A stretch of DNA of 64,000 bases from the NCBI RefSeq assembly GCF_030409805.1, contig NZ_JAUFQP010000013.1, positions 372,001 through 436,000 on the forward strand, read 5' to 3'. Source of the DNA: Algibacter miyuki (GTDB taxonomy: Bacteria > Bacteroidota > Bacteroidia > Flavobacteriales > Flavobacteriaceae). The notes under the pieces were generated by a model. That model was not told where the DNA came from. It made no database searches and saw nothing but the letters and a program-made list of their open reading frames with translations. How positions within the stretch are numbered: the stretch's first letter is position 1; each line of letters opens with the position of its first letter. Made by a program: the position numbers and the translations under genes. Below, in pieces: positions 51,460 to 59,851 of this stretch.

Positions 51460-53693
51460 TGGATACTTTACAGAAAATTTTTATTTTATCGGTCGTTTTT
51501 TTTACGCACTTAACTCATGCTCAAGATTTAAAAGGTTGGGTTTTAAATGAGGAAAACCAACCACTAGAAGCGGCTTATTTATATAATTTAAGCTCGAAAA
51601 CTCACGCGCATACTGCCGAAAACGGCTTGTTTATTTTAGAACGTAGCCAAGTTGGTGATTCTATAAAAGTGGGATTATTAGGTTATCAAAACCGAATTTT
51701 AGTTTTAGATACATTGGCTTTTAATTCAGCCTTAAAAATCAGCTTAAAGACGAAAGTGTTTCAGCTAAAAGAATTGCAAATTAACGAGCAGTTAAATGCC
51801 TTGAATACCATTTCTAGGTTAGATTTAAATACGAGCCCTGTAAATTCTTCACAAGAAGTTTTAAGGCAAGTGCCTGGTTTAGTTATTGGTCAGCACGCAG
51901 GTGGAGGTAAAGCGGAACAATTATTTTTACGTGGTTTCGATATCGATCATGGTACCGATGTGGCTATTTCAGTAGATGGAATGCCAGTAAATATGGTGTC
52001 GCATGCACATGGACAAGGTTATAGCGATTTACACTTTTTAATCCCGGAAACGGTAAGTAAAATAGATTTTGGAAAAGGGGCATATTACGCCGACAAAGGA
52101 GATTTTAATACCGCAGGCTATGTCGATTTTAAAACGAAAGATTACTTAAAAGATAGTGAGATTTCAGTATCTATAGGACAGTTTAATGCGTTAAGGACTT
52201 TAGGTATGTTCGATTTATTGGGCGATACCAAAAACAAAAGTGCTTACATGGCTATTGAATATTTAGAAAATGACGGCCCTTTTGAGTCGCCTCAAAATTT
52301 TAATAGATTGAATGTGTTTGGTAAATACACCACATTTTCACCATTGAATAATAAATTCAGTTTAACCTTATCTCATTTTACAAGTCGTTGGGATGCGTCG
52401 GGACAAATTCCGCAGCGCGAAGTAGACAATGGAAATATTTCTAGATTTGGTGCTATCGATGATACCGAGGGAGGTACCACGTCACGCACTAATTTAAACG
52501 CAGAGTTTAGTAAATATATTTCGGATAAAACCCGTTTAAAAACCAATGTGTTTTATACGCATTATGAGTTTGAATTGTTTTCCAATTTCACGTTCTTTTT
52601 AGAAGATCCTATTAATGGCGATCAAATTAAGCAAAAGGAAAATCGTGATATTTTTGGTGCAAACACGGTATTGACACACAATACTTATGTAGGGAACATG
52701 CCTGTAACTATAAATTCTGGGCTTGGTGTTAGAAATGATATTGCAAATGATACGGAGTTATCTAAAACATTGAACAGAACGTCTACGATAGAACAGGTGC
52801 AACTTGGCGATATTAATCAAACCAATTTAAATGCATTTGTTAATGCCGAAATAGAATTGGGTAAATTTAAAATAGCGCCTGCTTTACGCTTAGATTATTT
52901 TAAGTTTATATATGATGATAAGTTGCAGCCAACCTATACATCGCTTTCTGAAACTAAAGCGATAATTAGTCCTAAATTGAATTTCTTTTTTGAAGCGCAA
53001 AACAATTTGCAGTTGTATTTAAAATCGGGTATTGGGTTTCACTCAAATGACACACGTGTTGTGGTTAGTAATCTTGATAAACCGGTATTACCAAAAGCTT
53101 ACGGCGTAGATTTAGGAACTATTTGGAAGCCTATTCCAGAATTGGTGGTGAATTCGGCCTTATGGTATTTGTTTTTAGAACAAGAATTTGTTTATGTTGG
53201 CGATGCTGGAATTGTTGAGCCAAGCGGAGAAACCAGACGTTATGGTTTAGATTTAGGTTTACGCTATCAGTTTAACGATTGGTTGTATTTAAATTCGGAT
53301 GCCACTTTAACCAAAGCGCGAAGTGTTGCCGATCCTGATGGTGAAAACTACATTCCTTTAGCTCCCGATTTTACATTGTCTGGAGGGGTTTCTGTTAAGA
53401 ATTTAAAACATTTTTCAGGCGGATTTCAGTATCGATATATAGATGATAGACCTGCAAACGAAGATAATAGCATTGTTGCAGACGGCTATTTTATAACCGA
53501 TTTTAATGCAAACTACACGATAAAGGATATCACTTTTGGTGTTAGAATAGAAAACGTATTTGATACCGAATGGAACGAAACGCAGTTTGCTACCGAATCG
53601 CGTTTGCAAAATGAAGCACAATCGGTTGAAGAAATTCATTTTACACCGGGGACTCCATTTTCTTTAAAAGGAACGATCTCGTATCGGTTTTAA
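51459..53693 (+). CDS. TonB-dependent outer-membrane receptor
   Basis: 744 residues with a signal peptide (FILSVVFFTHLTHAQ), an N-terminal carboxypeptidase-regulatory-like domain (about 22-95: LKGWVLNEENQPLEAAYLYN), a plug (about 118-240: SQEVLRQVPGLVIGQHAGGG, FLRGFDIDHGTDVAISVDGM) and a beta-barrel ending SLKGTISYRF. The plug carries a His-rich SHAHGQGYSDLHFL near 180-193, which hints at metal or metal-complex binding (speculative). The substrate is unknown. Confidence 0.9.
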   Translation: MDTLQKIFILSVVFFTHLTHAQDLKGWVLNEENQPLEAAYLYNLSSKTHAHTAENGLFILERSQVGDSIKVGLLGYQNRILVLDTLAFNSALKISLKTKVFQLKELQINEQLNALNTISRLDLNTSPVNSSQEVLRQVPGLVIGQHAGGGKAEQLFLRGFDIDHGTDVAISVDGMPVNMVSHAHGQGYSDLHFLIPETVSKIDFGKGAYYADKGDFNTAGYVDFKTKDYLKDSEISVSIGQFNALRTLGMFDLLGDTKNKSAYMAIEYLENDGPFESPQNFNRLNVFGKYTTFSPLNNKFSLTLSHFTSRWDASGQIPQREVDNGNISRFGAIDDTEGGTTSRTNLNAEFSKYISDKTRLKTNVFYTHYEFELFSNFTFFLEDPINGDQIKQKENRDIFGANTVLTHNTYVGNMPVTINSGLGVRNDIANDTELSKTLNRTSTIEQVQLGDINQTNLNAFVNAEIELGKFKIAPALRLDYFKFIYDDKLQPTYTSLSETKAIISPKLNFFFEAQNNLQLYLKSGIGFHSNDTRVVVSNLDKPVLPKAYGVDLGTIWKPIPELVVNSALWYLFLEQEFVYVGDAGIVEPSGETRRYGLDLGLRYQFNDWLYLNSDATLTKARSVADPDGENYIPLAPDFTLSGGVSVKNLKHFSGGFQYRYIDDRPANEDNSIVADGYFITDFNANYTIKDITFGVRIENVFDTEWNETQFATESRLQNEAQSVEEIHFTPGTPFSLKGTISYRF

Positions 53694-53807
53694 AAATGAT
53701 TAATCCCATTCTATTAAAAAGGTTTAGTTGAATAAAATTTAAATATAATACAGTTACAGAGCCAGGATTTTTAGTGATTTATTGTTTTGGTTTATGTTAG
53801 GTGAAGG

Positions 53808-53843
53808 CACTTGGTTATAGAAATATAATCAAGTGTTTTTTTT
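53808..53843 (+). terminator. Terminator after the TonB receptor
   Basis: CACTTGGTTAT (53808-53818) pairs with ATAATCAAGTG (53825-53835), one G-U pair, then eight T. Confidence 0.82.
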
Positions 53844-53955
53844 GTTATATGATAATATGATGTAATTTTTTTTATTGAACTTATTTAGATCGAAGTTGTT
53901 CAGTTTGAAATACCTCATGTTAGCCGTCTTATAAGGATAAAGTTGAGGTCTTTTC

Positions 53956-53992
53956 ATATAAATCAATATGATTTATATAGCCAATTAGGCTA
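53956..53992. repeat. Two adjacent inverted repeats
   Basis: ATATAAATC (53956-53964) mirrors GATTTATAT (53970-53978) around AATAT, and TAGCC (53978-53982) mirrors GGCTA (53988-53992) around AATTA. Neither has a T run, so they look more like protein sites or an RNA fold than a terminator. Confidence 0.4.
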
Positions 53993-54074
53993 CGATATTT
54001 AAGAATACAAAGTATCCCATTCCAAAATGAATTCAATATTAAAAGCTTAAATAATAGGTGAGAAAGATGCGGAA

Positions 54075-54863
54075 TTAACTAACGACTCCTAGCGTGTATA
54101 GAAACTCCATCGTTGGCGATTCACTACCTCCGGCAGGCTCTAAAGTGATACCAAAGGCTTCACTGTCGTTGTTATTTGCAATTTCAAATATTTTATTAGC
54201 ATCTGTTGCAAAATTGTCTATCGTACCTAAACTTGTAGGTGTTAACGGACTCATTTTTAAAGACCAAACTTGATAAACCTTGCCTTCAGGAGGTTCTGGT
54301 AAACCTTGAGCATCTAAAAATATACGCTGCGCTTGTTTGTCCCAATATACTTTAGCATAAGTATTGGCGAAGTTGCCTTGCCCGGCTAATGGTATTTTTG
54401 CTATGGCATCGTCTCGTAAAACGCTAACCAAAGTATTGGCTTCTTTTAAACTGTTCTTAGAATTTGCAATTTGAGTTTCTAATAAGGTTTGCGAGCTTTT
54501 CGCTACTTCAATATCCGATTGTAATTGGTTGTTTTGGTTTACCATCCAAAATAAACCTGTGGCAAAAACTACAGAAGCAGCCCAGCCAGCATAAGTTACC
54601 CAATTGTATTTAGAGATGAATATAACTTTTACATCAGCATCAAATCCTAAAGTTTTTTGGATGTTTTCTAAAATAGTATGTTTTCTCTTTGGAGCAGTTG
54701 CGCTGGTAAGTTTAATAACCGCGGCTTCAATATCTAAAACTTCTTGTAAAACTTCTGGATGTTTTTTCATCATAGCATGCACGTCTTTGTTCTCTTCTTC
54801 AGAAAGCGAACCAGCTACGTAGAGCTCTAAAATTCCGGATTGTATGTATGCGTTAATATCCAT
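54075..54863 (-). CDS. Anti-sigma factor, RskA type
   Basis: 262 residues. A cytoplasmic helical region (ESGILELYVAGSLSEEENKD-like start near 8-27, though no HxxxCxxC zinc site is seen) precedes one membrane segment near 88-107. A coiled-coil-like stretch (about 110-150) and a periplasmic RskA domain (GLPEPPEGKVYQVWSL near 187-202, ESPTMEFLYTLGVV at the end) follow. It would hold the ECF sigma encoded 38 bases upstream until an envelope signal releases it. Confidence 0.85.
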   Translation of the reverse strand: MDINAYIQSGILELYVAGSLSEEENKDVHAMMKKHPEVLQEVLDIEAAVIKLTSATAPKRKHTILENIQKTLGFDADVKVIFISKYNWVTYAGWAASVVFATGLFWMVNQNNQLQSDIEVAKSSQTLLETQIANSKNSLKEANTLVSVLRDDAIAKIPLAGQGNFANTYAKVYWDKQAQRIFLDAQGLPEPPEGKVYQVWSLKMSPLTPTSLGTIDNFATDANKIFEIANNNDSEAFGITLEPAGGSESPTMEFLYTLGVVS

Positions 54864-54901
54864 AATGATTATAAAAATAGTTTATAAAGCGAGTGTTTGC
54901 T

Positions 54902-55432
54902 TTAGTTTAAAACCATATTTCGAAGTTCTTTTATACAATTTCTATTTCTTGTTTTAATGGTGCCAATAGGCATGTCAAGAGTTTCCGATGCTTCGGATTG
55001 TGTGTAGCCTTTAAAATATAGAAGTTCAATAACTTCAATACATTTTTTTGCGAGCTTACTCACATAATTTTTTATTCCTATTGCATCTGTTTTGCTATCT
55101 AAACTATCGCTGGTTTCAAGGATATCTACGAAAAAAGTAGCATCAAGGTTTTGTTTGGAGTTCTTAAAACTTTTTGAACGGGTTTTATCAATGGCAGCGT
55201 TTCTGGCAATATTTAATATCCACGTAAAAAATCGACCTTTAGTACTAGAGTAGGTATCGGCCTTATGCCAGGCTTTAATAAACACATCCTGCATCACTTC
55301 TTCAGCAATGTCGTGGTTTCTAACAATATTGTAGATAACACCATGCATGCTTTCACTATACATAGTATACAAACTCTCAAAAGCTTTTTCGTCTTTCTGT
55401 TTAAATTTTTCAACTAGAATATCTAGATTCAT
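54902..55432 (-). CDS. ECF-family RNA polymerase sigma factor
   Basis: 176 residues. Region 2 (about 20-85: LYTMYSESMHGVIYNIVRNH, then DIAEEVMQDVFIKAWHKA near 41-58) and region 4 (about 120-175: CIEVIELLYFKGYTQSEASE, then PIGTIKTRNRNCIKELR) are complete. It lies between a YceI lipoprotein gene and an RskA-type anti-sigma gene on one strand, suggesting an envelope or oxidative-stress regulon. Confidence 0.92.
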   Translation of the reverse strand: MNLDILVEKFKQKDEKAFESLYTMYSESMHGVIYNIVRNHDIAEEVMQDVFIKAWHKADTYSSTKGRFFTWILNIARNAAIDKTRSKSFKNSKQNLDATFFVDILETSDSLDSKTDAIGIKNYVSKLAKKCIEVIELLYFKGYTQSEASETLDMPIGTIKTRNRNCIKELRNMVLN

Positions 55433-55478
55433 ATAAGCTCTTGAGAGTTTGTTAATACTGGTTTTTTATGCTGAAATT

Positions 55479-56096
55479 TTATTTATCGCGTAAAAAAGTG
55501 GTTACTTTAATAGCCACATCTTCCCATGTTTTACTAACACCATCTGGGCCTTTATGTAAATCGAAACATACTTTGTTTAAAGATTCTAAGGCACCAAGGG
55601 CATCCCAATCTTTTAAGCTCATAACACCTGATAAGGTTACACGTCTTTCATCGGTAATACTTACTTCTAAAAGTAAATTGTTTGTTACACCATTCATGGT
55701 AATTGATGCTACGTAAGTATCATTTTCAACAGAAATGGTTCCTTTTAAAATTTCGGTGTCTAACATGGCTCCAAAAAATGACGCTTTAAGTTTTACATCA
55801 CGCGTGTCATCTTTAGTAAATAAACTGCTTACAGGTATAGAGAACTCTAAATTGTTTAAAGCTTCTTGTGGAGTTGTTCCCGATTGTTCTTCAAAATTTA
55901 CCGTTGTAAATTCACCACCAACAGGTAATTTTTCGGTGGTTTTGTAGGCCGTCCAAGTTACCGAAGTCCCTTCAGACTTAATTACAAAGTTTTTAGCCGC
56001 TTCAGCTTCAGCAGGAGTGGCAGTCTCTTTTTTTTCATTTTTACAAGATGTTAAGCTCATGGCTAACACTACAAAAAGGATACTGATATTTTTCAT
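55479..56096 (-). CDS. YceI family lipoprotein
   Basis: 205 residues with a lipobox (MSLTSC near 13-18). The YceI lipocalin-like domain (about 38-200) has SVTWTAYKTTEKLPVGGEFT near 51-70 and SLKDWDALGALESLNKVCFD near 161-180. YceI proteins bind isoprenoid or other lipid ligands in the periplasm. The gene is first of a YceI - ECF sigma - anti-sigma run and is divergent from the HemN-type gene. Confidence 0.87.
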   Translation of the reverse strand: MKNISILFVVLAMSLTSCKNEKKETATPAEAEAAKNFVIKSEGTSVTWTAYKTTEKLPVGGEFTTVNFEEQSGTTPQEALNNLEFSIPVSSLFTKDDTRDVKLKASFFGAMLDTEILKGTISVENDTYVASITMNGVTNNLLLEVSITDERRVTLSGVMSLKDWDALGALESLNKVCFDLHKGPDGVSKTWEDVAIKVTTFLRDK

Positions 56097-56158
56097 TTTA
56101 ATAAGATTTTTATTTAGTCGAAAGTTAAGTCAATAATACGGGACAAGCAAGATTATAC

Positions 56159-56172
56159 ATGATATATATCAT
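56159..56172 (+). promoter_or_regulatory. FNR/CRP-family box upstream of hemN
   Basis: ATGATATATATCAT is a perfect 14-base palindrome containing TGAT-N4-ATCA, the FNR core. Its centre lies 33 bases ahead of the centre of the -7 box at 56195-56202, so about -40 from the expected start, the classic class II activator position. It could also affect the divergent yceI operon. Confidence 0.7.
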
Positions 56173-56194
56173 ATTTTTAACAATCATTTTCTTG

Positions 56195-56202
56195 TAATTT
56201 TG
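56195..56202 (+). promoter_or_regulatory. -7 box of the hemN promoter
   Basis: TAATTTTG fully matches TAnnTTTG, 8 bases before ATG 56211 and 17 before ATG 56220. Confidence 0.5.
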
Positions 56203-56210
56203 AATATTAA

Positions 56211-57584
56211 ATGTTAGGTATGAATAATTTATTGATTAATAAGTATAATGTTTCGGGACCGCGATATACAAGTTATCCCACGGTGCCGTATTGGGATAAT
56301 GAAACCTTTTCGCTAAAATTGTGGAAAGCGTCTTTAAAACAATCATTTAAAGAAAGTAATGCTAAAGAAGGTATTGGTCTTTACATTCATTTACCTTTCT
56401 GCGAAAGCTTATGTACGTTTTGCGGATGTAACAAGCGCATCACCAAACAGCACAGTGTAGAAGCACCATATATTGATGCCGTTTTAAAGGAATGGGATTT
56501 ATATTTAGAGTTGTTTGACGAAAAACCAGTGATTAAAGAGTTGCATTTAGGAGGTGGTACTCCAACCTTTTTTAGCCCAGAGCATTTAAAACGACTGATT
56601 AATGGCATTTTAAAACGATCGGTTTTAGCCGATAATTATGAGTTTAGTTTTGAAGGGCACCCCAATAATACCACGCGCGAACATTTGCAAGCGCTTTTCG
56701 ATGTTGGGTTTCGTAGGGTGAGTTATGGTGTGCAAGATTATAATGAAACGGTACAAAAAGCCATCCATCGTATTCAGCCTTTTGAAAACGTAGAACGCGC
56801 AACTAATTTGGCTCGAGAAATAGGATACACTTCGGTGGGGCACGACATTATTTTTGGACTGCCGTTTCAGAATTTAGATCACGTGAAATCTACTATTTTG
56901 AAAACAAAAGCATTGTTGCCCGATAGATTAGCATTTTACAGTTATGCCCATGTACCATGGATAAAAGGTAATGGACAACGTGGATTTAATGATAACGATT
57001 TACCAACACCAGAATTAAAAAGAAAGCAATACGAATTAGGAAAACAACTCCTTGCTGAGGTAGGATATCACGAAATTGGCATGGACCATTTTGCATTAAA
57101 AACCGATAGCCTTTTTCAGTCTATGGAAAATGGAAATCTACATCGAAACTTTATGGGCTATACGGCCTCTAAAACACAGGCGATGATTGGTTTGGGCGTG
57201 TCATCCATTAGCGATAGTTGGTATGGCTTTTCGCAAAATGTAAAAGGCATAGAAAGTTACTATAATTTACTGAAGGATGATATTATTCCAGTATATCGAG
57301 GACATATTTTAAATGAAGAAGATTTAATCATCAGGCAACATATTCTGAATTTAATGTGTCGTTTTAAAACCAGTTGGGAAGACACCAATTTATACTTTAA
57401 AGAATTGCCAGATGCCTTAATTATGTTGAAAGAAATGGAAATCGATGGTTTAGTTAATATACACGCTAAGCATCTTGAAGTTACTGAAAAAGGACAACCC
57501 TTTGTACGAAATATTTGTATGGCTTTCGATGTCTTATTACAACGTAAACAACCCGACGCGCAATTGTTTTCCATGACAGTTTAG
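56211..57584 (+). CDS. hemN: Oxygen-independent coproporphyrinogen III oxidase
   Basis: A 457-residue radical SAM enzyme that makes protoporphyrinogen without oxygen. The cluster motif is YIHLPFCESLCTFCGC near 57-72 (CxxxCxxC plus a fourth Cys), then GGGTPTF near 115, SYGVQDYNETVQKAIHRIQP near 172-191 and GYTASKTQAMIGLGVSSISD near 317. The N-terminus NKYNVSGPRYTSYPTVPYWD is diagnostic of HemN. The start may be ATG 56220 instead. Its FNR-like site and the cbb3 oxidase genes nearby fit low-oxygen haem supply. Confidence 0.93.
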   Translation: MLGMNNLLINKYNVSGPRYTSYPTVPYWDNETFSLKLWKASLKQSFKESNAKEGIGLYIHLPFCESLCTFCGCNKRITKQHSVEAPYIDAVLKEWDLYLELFDEKPVIKELHLGGGTPTFFSPEHLKRLINGILKRSVLADNYEFSFEGHPNNTTREHLQALFDVGFRRVSYGVQDYNETVQKAIHRIQPFENVERATNLAREIGYTSVGHDIIFGLPFQNLDHVKSTILKTKALLPDRLAFYSYAHVPWIKGNGQRGFNDNDLPTPELKRKQYELGKQLLAEVGYHEIGMDHFALKTDSLFQSMENGNLHRNFMGYTASKTQAMIGLGVSSISDSWYGFSQNVKGIESYYNLLKDDIIPVYRGHILNEEDLIIRQHILNLMCRFKTSWEDTNLYFKELPDALIMLKEMEIDGLVNIHAKHLEVTEKGQPFVRNICMAFDVLLQRKQPDAQLFSMTV

Positions 57585-57647
57585 TGCTTCGGAATATTAA
57601 AAAATGATTAAATTAAAAAGAATTAATAACTTCTAAAACCTTAAAAA

Positions 57648-58481
57648 ATGAAACGTATCATTGTACCCATCGATTTTTCAGAACAGTCAGAATATGCATT
57701 AAAAACCGCTGCAAGATTGGCAAAAAAACATGATGCAGAAATTTTGGTTTTACACATGCTAGAAATAGACAATTTGGCACTCACAGCATCTGCGTCACGC
57801 CTTGGAGAGCAAACTGTTTATTTTCTAAAAATAGCCGAACAGCGTTTCGAGAAATTCTTAAATAAACCCTATTTAAAAGATGTTAAAATTACGCCTATTA
57901 TTAAACATTTTAAAGTGTTTAGTGAGGTTAATGATGTTGCCAAAGAACGTGAAGCCGATATTATCATTATGGGGTCTCATGGCACCAGCGGCGTGCAGGA
58001 AATGTTTATAGGTTCCAATACAGAAAAAGTAGTGCGTAACTCCGAAATACCTGTGTTGGTTGTAAAAAACAACATCCCAGATATTAATTTTGAAGTTATT
58101 GTTTTGGCTTGTGATTTTAGTAAAGAGTCTATGGCACCGTATATTAACACGGTTAAAATGTTCGAAAAAATTGTGTCAAAAATTTACGTAGTACATGTTA
58201 ATTTACCAAACGAAAAATTTAGAAGCTCGGTAGAATTAGAAAAAAGAGCAGTTGACTTTTTCAACAAAGCAGACGGCCATTTAAAACGTATGGAGGATGT
58301 ACATTATGTTGCTGATTACACCGTAGATGAAGGCATTTTAAGCTTCTCTAATAAATATGGAGCCGATTTAATTGTAATGCCAACACATGGCAGAAAAGGC
58401 TTGGCTCACTTCTTTCAAGGTAGCGTGAGCGAAGATGTTGTTAACCATTCTACATTACCCGTACTTACCTTAAAAATATAA
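57648..58481 (+). CDS. Tandem universal stress protein
   Basis: 277 residues, two UspA-like domains. The first has IVPIDFSEQSEYALKTAARL at 4-23 and IIMGSHGTSGVQEMFIGSNT near 106-125. The second begins VIVLACDFSKESMAP near 150 and ends IVMPTHGRKGLAHFFQGSVS near 243-262. Such proteins commonly accompany cbb3 oxidase and other FNR-regulated genes. It lies 63 bases after hemN, so it may share its promoter. Confidence 0.9.
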   Translation: MKRIIVPIDFSEQSEYALKTAARLAKKHDAEILVLHMLEIDNLALTASASRLGEQTVYFLKIAEQRFEKFLNKPYLKDVKITPIIKHFKVFSEVNDVAKEREADIIIMGSHGTSGVQEMFIGSNTEKVVRNSEIPVLVVKNNIPDINFEVIVLACDFSKESMAPYINTVKMFEKIVSKIYVVHVNLPNEKFRSSVELEKRAVDFFNKADGHLKRMEDVHYVADYTVDEGILSFSNKYGADLIVMPTHGRKGLAHFFQGSVSEDVVNHSTLPVLTLKI

Positions 58482-58513
58482 AGAATAAGGTTCTGTTGTG
58501 AGAGGTATAATTT

Positions 58514-58556
58514 CGTCAGCCTTCAAAGTAGGAAGGTTGGCGAGGTTATATTTTTT
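58514..58556 (+). terminator. First of two tandem terminators after the Usp gene
   Basis: CGTCAGCCTTC (58514-58524) pairs with GAAGGTTGGCG (58532-58542), two G-U pairs, then a T-rich stretch. Confidence 0.6.
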
Positions 58557-58572
58557 AAAAAGCCAAATTTTT

Positions 58573-58608
58573 AAACTCTAAAGTAGATTCTATTTTAGAG
58601 TTTTTTTT
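58573..58608. terminator. Second, bidirectional terminator
   Basis: AAACTCTAAA (58573-58582) pairs with TTTAGAGTTT (58594-58603), followed by T; the convergent cco operon ends 28 bases further. Confidence 0.8.
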
Positions 58609-58636
58609 GTATTGTAAAAGAGGGTAGAAGTGAGGT

Positions 58637-59338
58637 TTAATGGCAATCAATACTATTAGTAACCAGATCGTAAACAGGAGTAGGCGATAGGTAAGGAATG
58701 CCTAACCCTAAACCGCGAATAATAAATAGAACACCAATAATCACCACAAAAACAGGAATAGCTTTCTGTATTTTTTGGCGTGCGGCACCTTTTAAAAATT
58801 GCGAAAAGTAAATCGCTGTGGTCATTAACGGGATGGTTCCTAAACCAAAAACCGCCATATATAAAGCACCATTTAAGGCATGTCCGCTAGCAATAGCGGC
58901 AAAAACCGCCATATAAACCAAACCACAAGGTAAAAAGCCGTTTAAAAAACCAATAGTTAAAAAGGTATCCATTGTTTTTTTCTTCATGGCCGCTCCTAAG
59001 CCCGATTTCACTTTCGAAATAATACGATAAACCGGTTTGGAGAAATTATATTTATTGAATGTTTTCTGTGGAATAATAACCACTAAAATCATTAAAATGC
59101 CAATAAAAATAGAAAGCTGTTGCTGAAATCCAAAAATAAATAAACTCTTTCCTATAAGTCCGAAAACGAGTCCAATAACACTGTAGGCAAGCAGTTTACC
59201 AAAATGATAAACGCCAATTTGCAATGCTTTTTTTAGAGGATTGGTTCGGTCTACCGGAAGCATGAAAGCAATAGGGCCACACATGCCAACGCAGTGAAAA
59301 CTACCTAGAAGTCCGAGTATAAATGCCGAAACAAGCAT
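58637..59338 (-). CDS. TauE/SafE-like (COG2836) membrane protein of the cbb3 cluster
   Basis: 233 residues with five or six membrane segments. The N-terminus FILGLLGSFHCVGMCGPIAF at 6-25 (with the conserved Cys pair CVGMCGP) and GFLNGFLPCGLVYMAV near 129-144 are typical of the family that accompanies copper delivery to cbb3 oxidase. It ends the cco operon, 1 base after ccoH. The transported substance is unproven. Confidence 0.85.
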   Translation of the reverse strand: MLVSAFILGLLGSFHCVGMCGPIAFMLPVDRTNPLKKALQIGVYHFGKLLAYSVIGLVFGLIGKSLFIFGFQQQLSIFIGILMILVVIIPQKTFNKYNFSKPVYRIISKVKSGLGAAMKKKTMDTFLTIGFLNGFLPCGLVYMAVFAAIASGHALNGALYMAVFGLGTIPLMTTAIYFSQFLKGAARQKIQKAIPVFVVIIGVLFIIRGLGLGIPYLSPTPVYDLVTNSIDCH

Positions 59339-59339
59339 A

Positions 59340-59789
59340 TTAATAAATTATAGATTCTTTGAATAGGTACGAATTTCCATTATATTGCCAATCAATTTTA
59401 ATGTTCCAACGACCATCTACCAAACGTTTGTCAGGTATGAGCAAAGTAGAATCAGACAGTGAAACAATAGAAGTTTCAAAGTCTAGTTGTTTGTTAGATG
59501 GTCTATATAGGAACACTTTTCCTGTAATTTTTTTGTAATCGAAACCCTTTGGGAATACCACTTTTATGCCCTCGTTAGTGCGGAAATAATTGACATTAAC
59601 CGTTAATTCTTCCGCTTTTTCAAGCTTATATATATCCTTTTGGTACAAAACTTCTGCGCCATAATAATCTTCGGTAACCAGTTCGTTTTTAAATCTATTG
59701 TCCGAAAACATGGTTATAACAAAGTATAAAATAAAGGCTATAAAGCCTATAAATGCTAGTATTATTCCGGTTCCCCAATTAAATTTCAT
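59340..59789 (-). CDS. ccoH: CcoH/FixH-type oxidase assembly protein
   Basis: 149 residues. One N-terminal membrane segment (GTGIILAFIGFIAFILYFVI at 6-25) and a short periplasmic beta-rich domain (YYGAEVLYQKDIYKLEKAEE near 42-61, VDGRWNIKIDWQYNG near 123). FixH-type proteins interact with the copper ATPase CcoI during cbb3 assembly. A 187-base gap with repeat copy C separates it from ccoG. Confidence 0.83.
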   Translation of the reverse strand: MKFNWGTGIILAFIGFIAFILYFVITMFSDNRFKNELVTEDYYGAEVLYQKDIYKLEKAEELTVNVNYFRTNEGIKVVFPKGFDYKKITGKVFLYRPSNKQLDFETSIVSLSDSTLLIPDKRLVDGRWNIKIDWQYNGNSYLFKESIIY

Positions 59790-59808
59790 CTCAATAATAT
59801 TTTTTTAT

Positions 59809-59821
59809 TTCCGCGAAAGCG
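59809..59821 (+). repeat. 13-base motif TTCCGCGAAAGCG, copy 4
   Basis: An exact intergenic copy 31 bases from structured repeat C, in the ccoG-ccoH gap. Confidence 0.7.
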
Positions 59822-59851
59822 AAAACGTCATTATTACTCGTTTTATGTTTA

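Larger units (their letters stand above)
53694..54074. other. 381-base intergenic region between convergent genes
   Basis: The region holds a terminator for the receptor operon (53808-53843) and two neighbouring inverted repeats (53956-53978 and 53978-53992). I see no convincing gene or tRNA. The rest is AT-rich. Confidence 0.6.

Noticed and set aside
56396..56408. Fifth copy of the 13-base motif (TGCGAAAGC in hemN)
   Set aside because: Only nine bases match and they encode the essential FCESLC region of the radical SAM site, so the similarity is explained by the protein.
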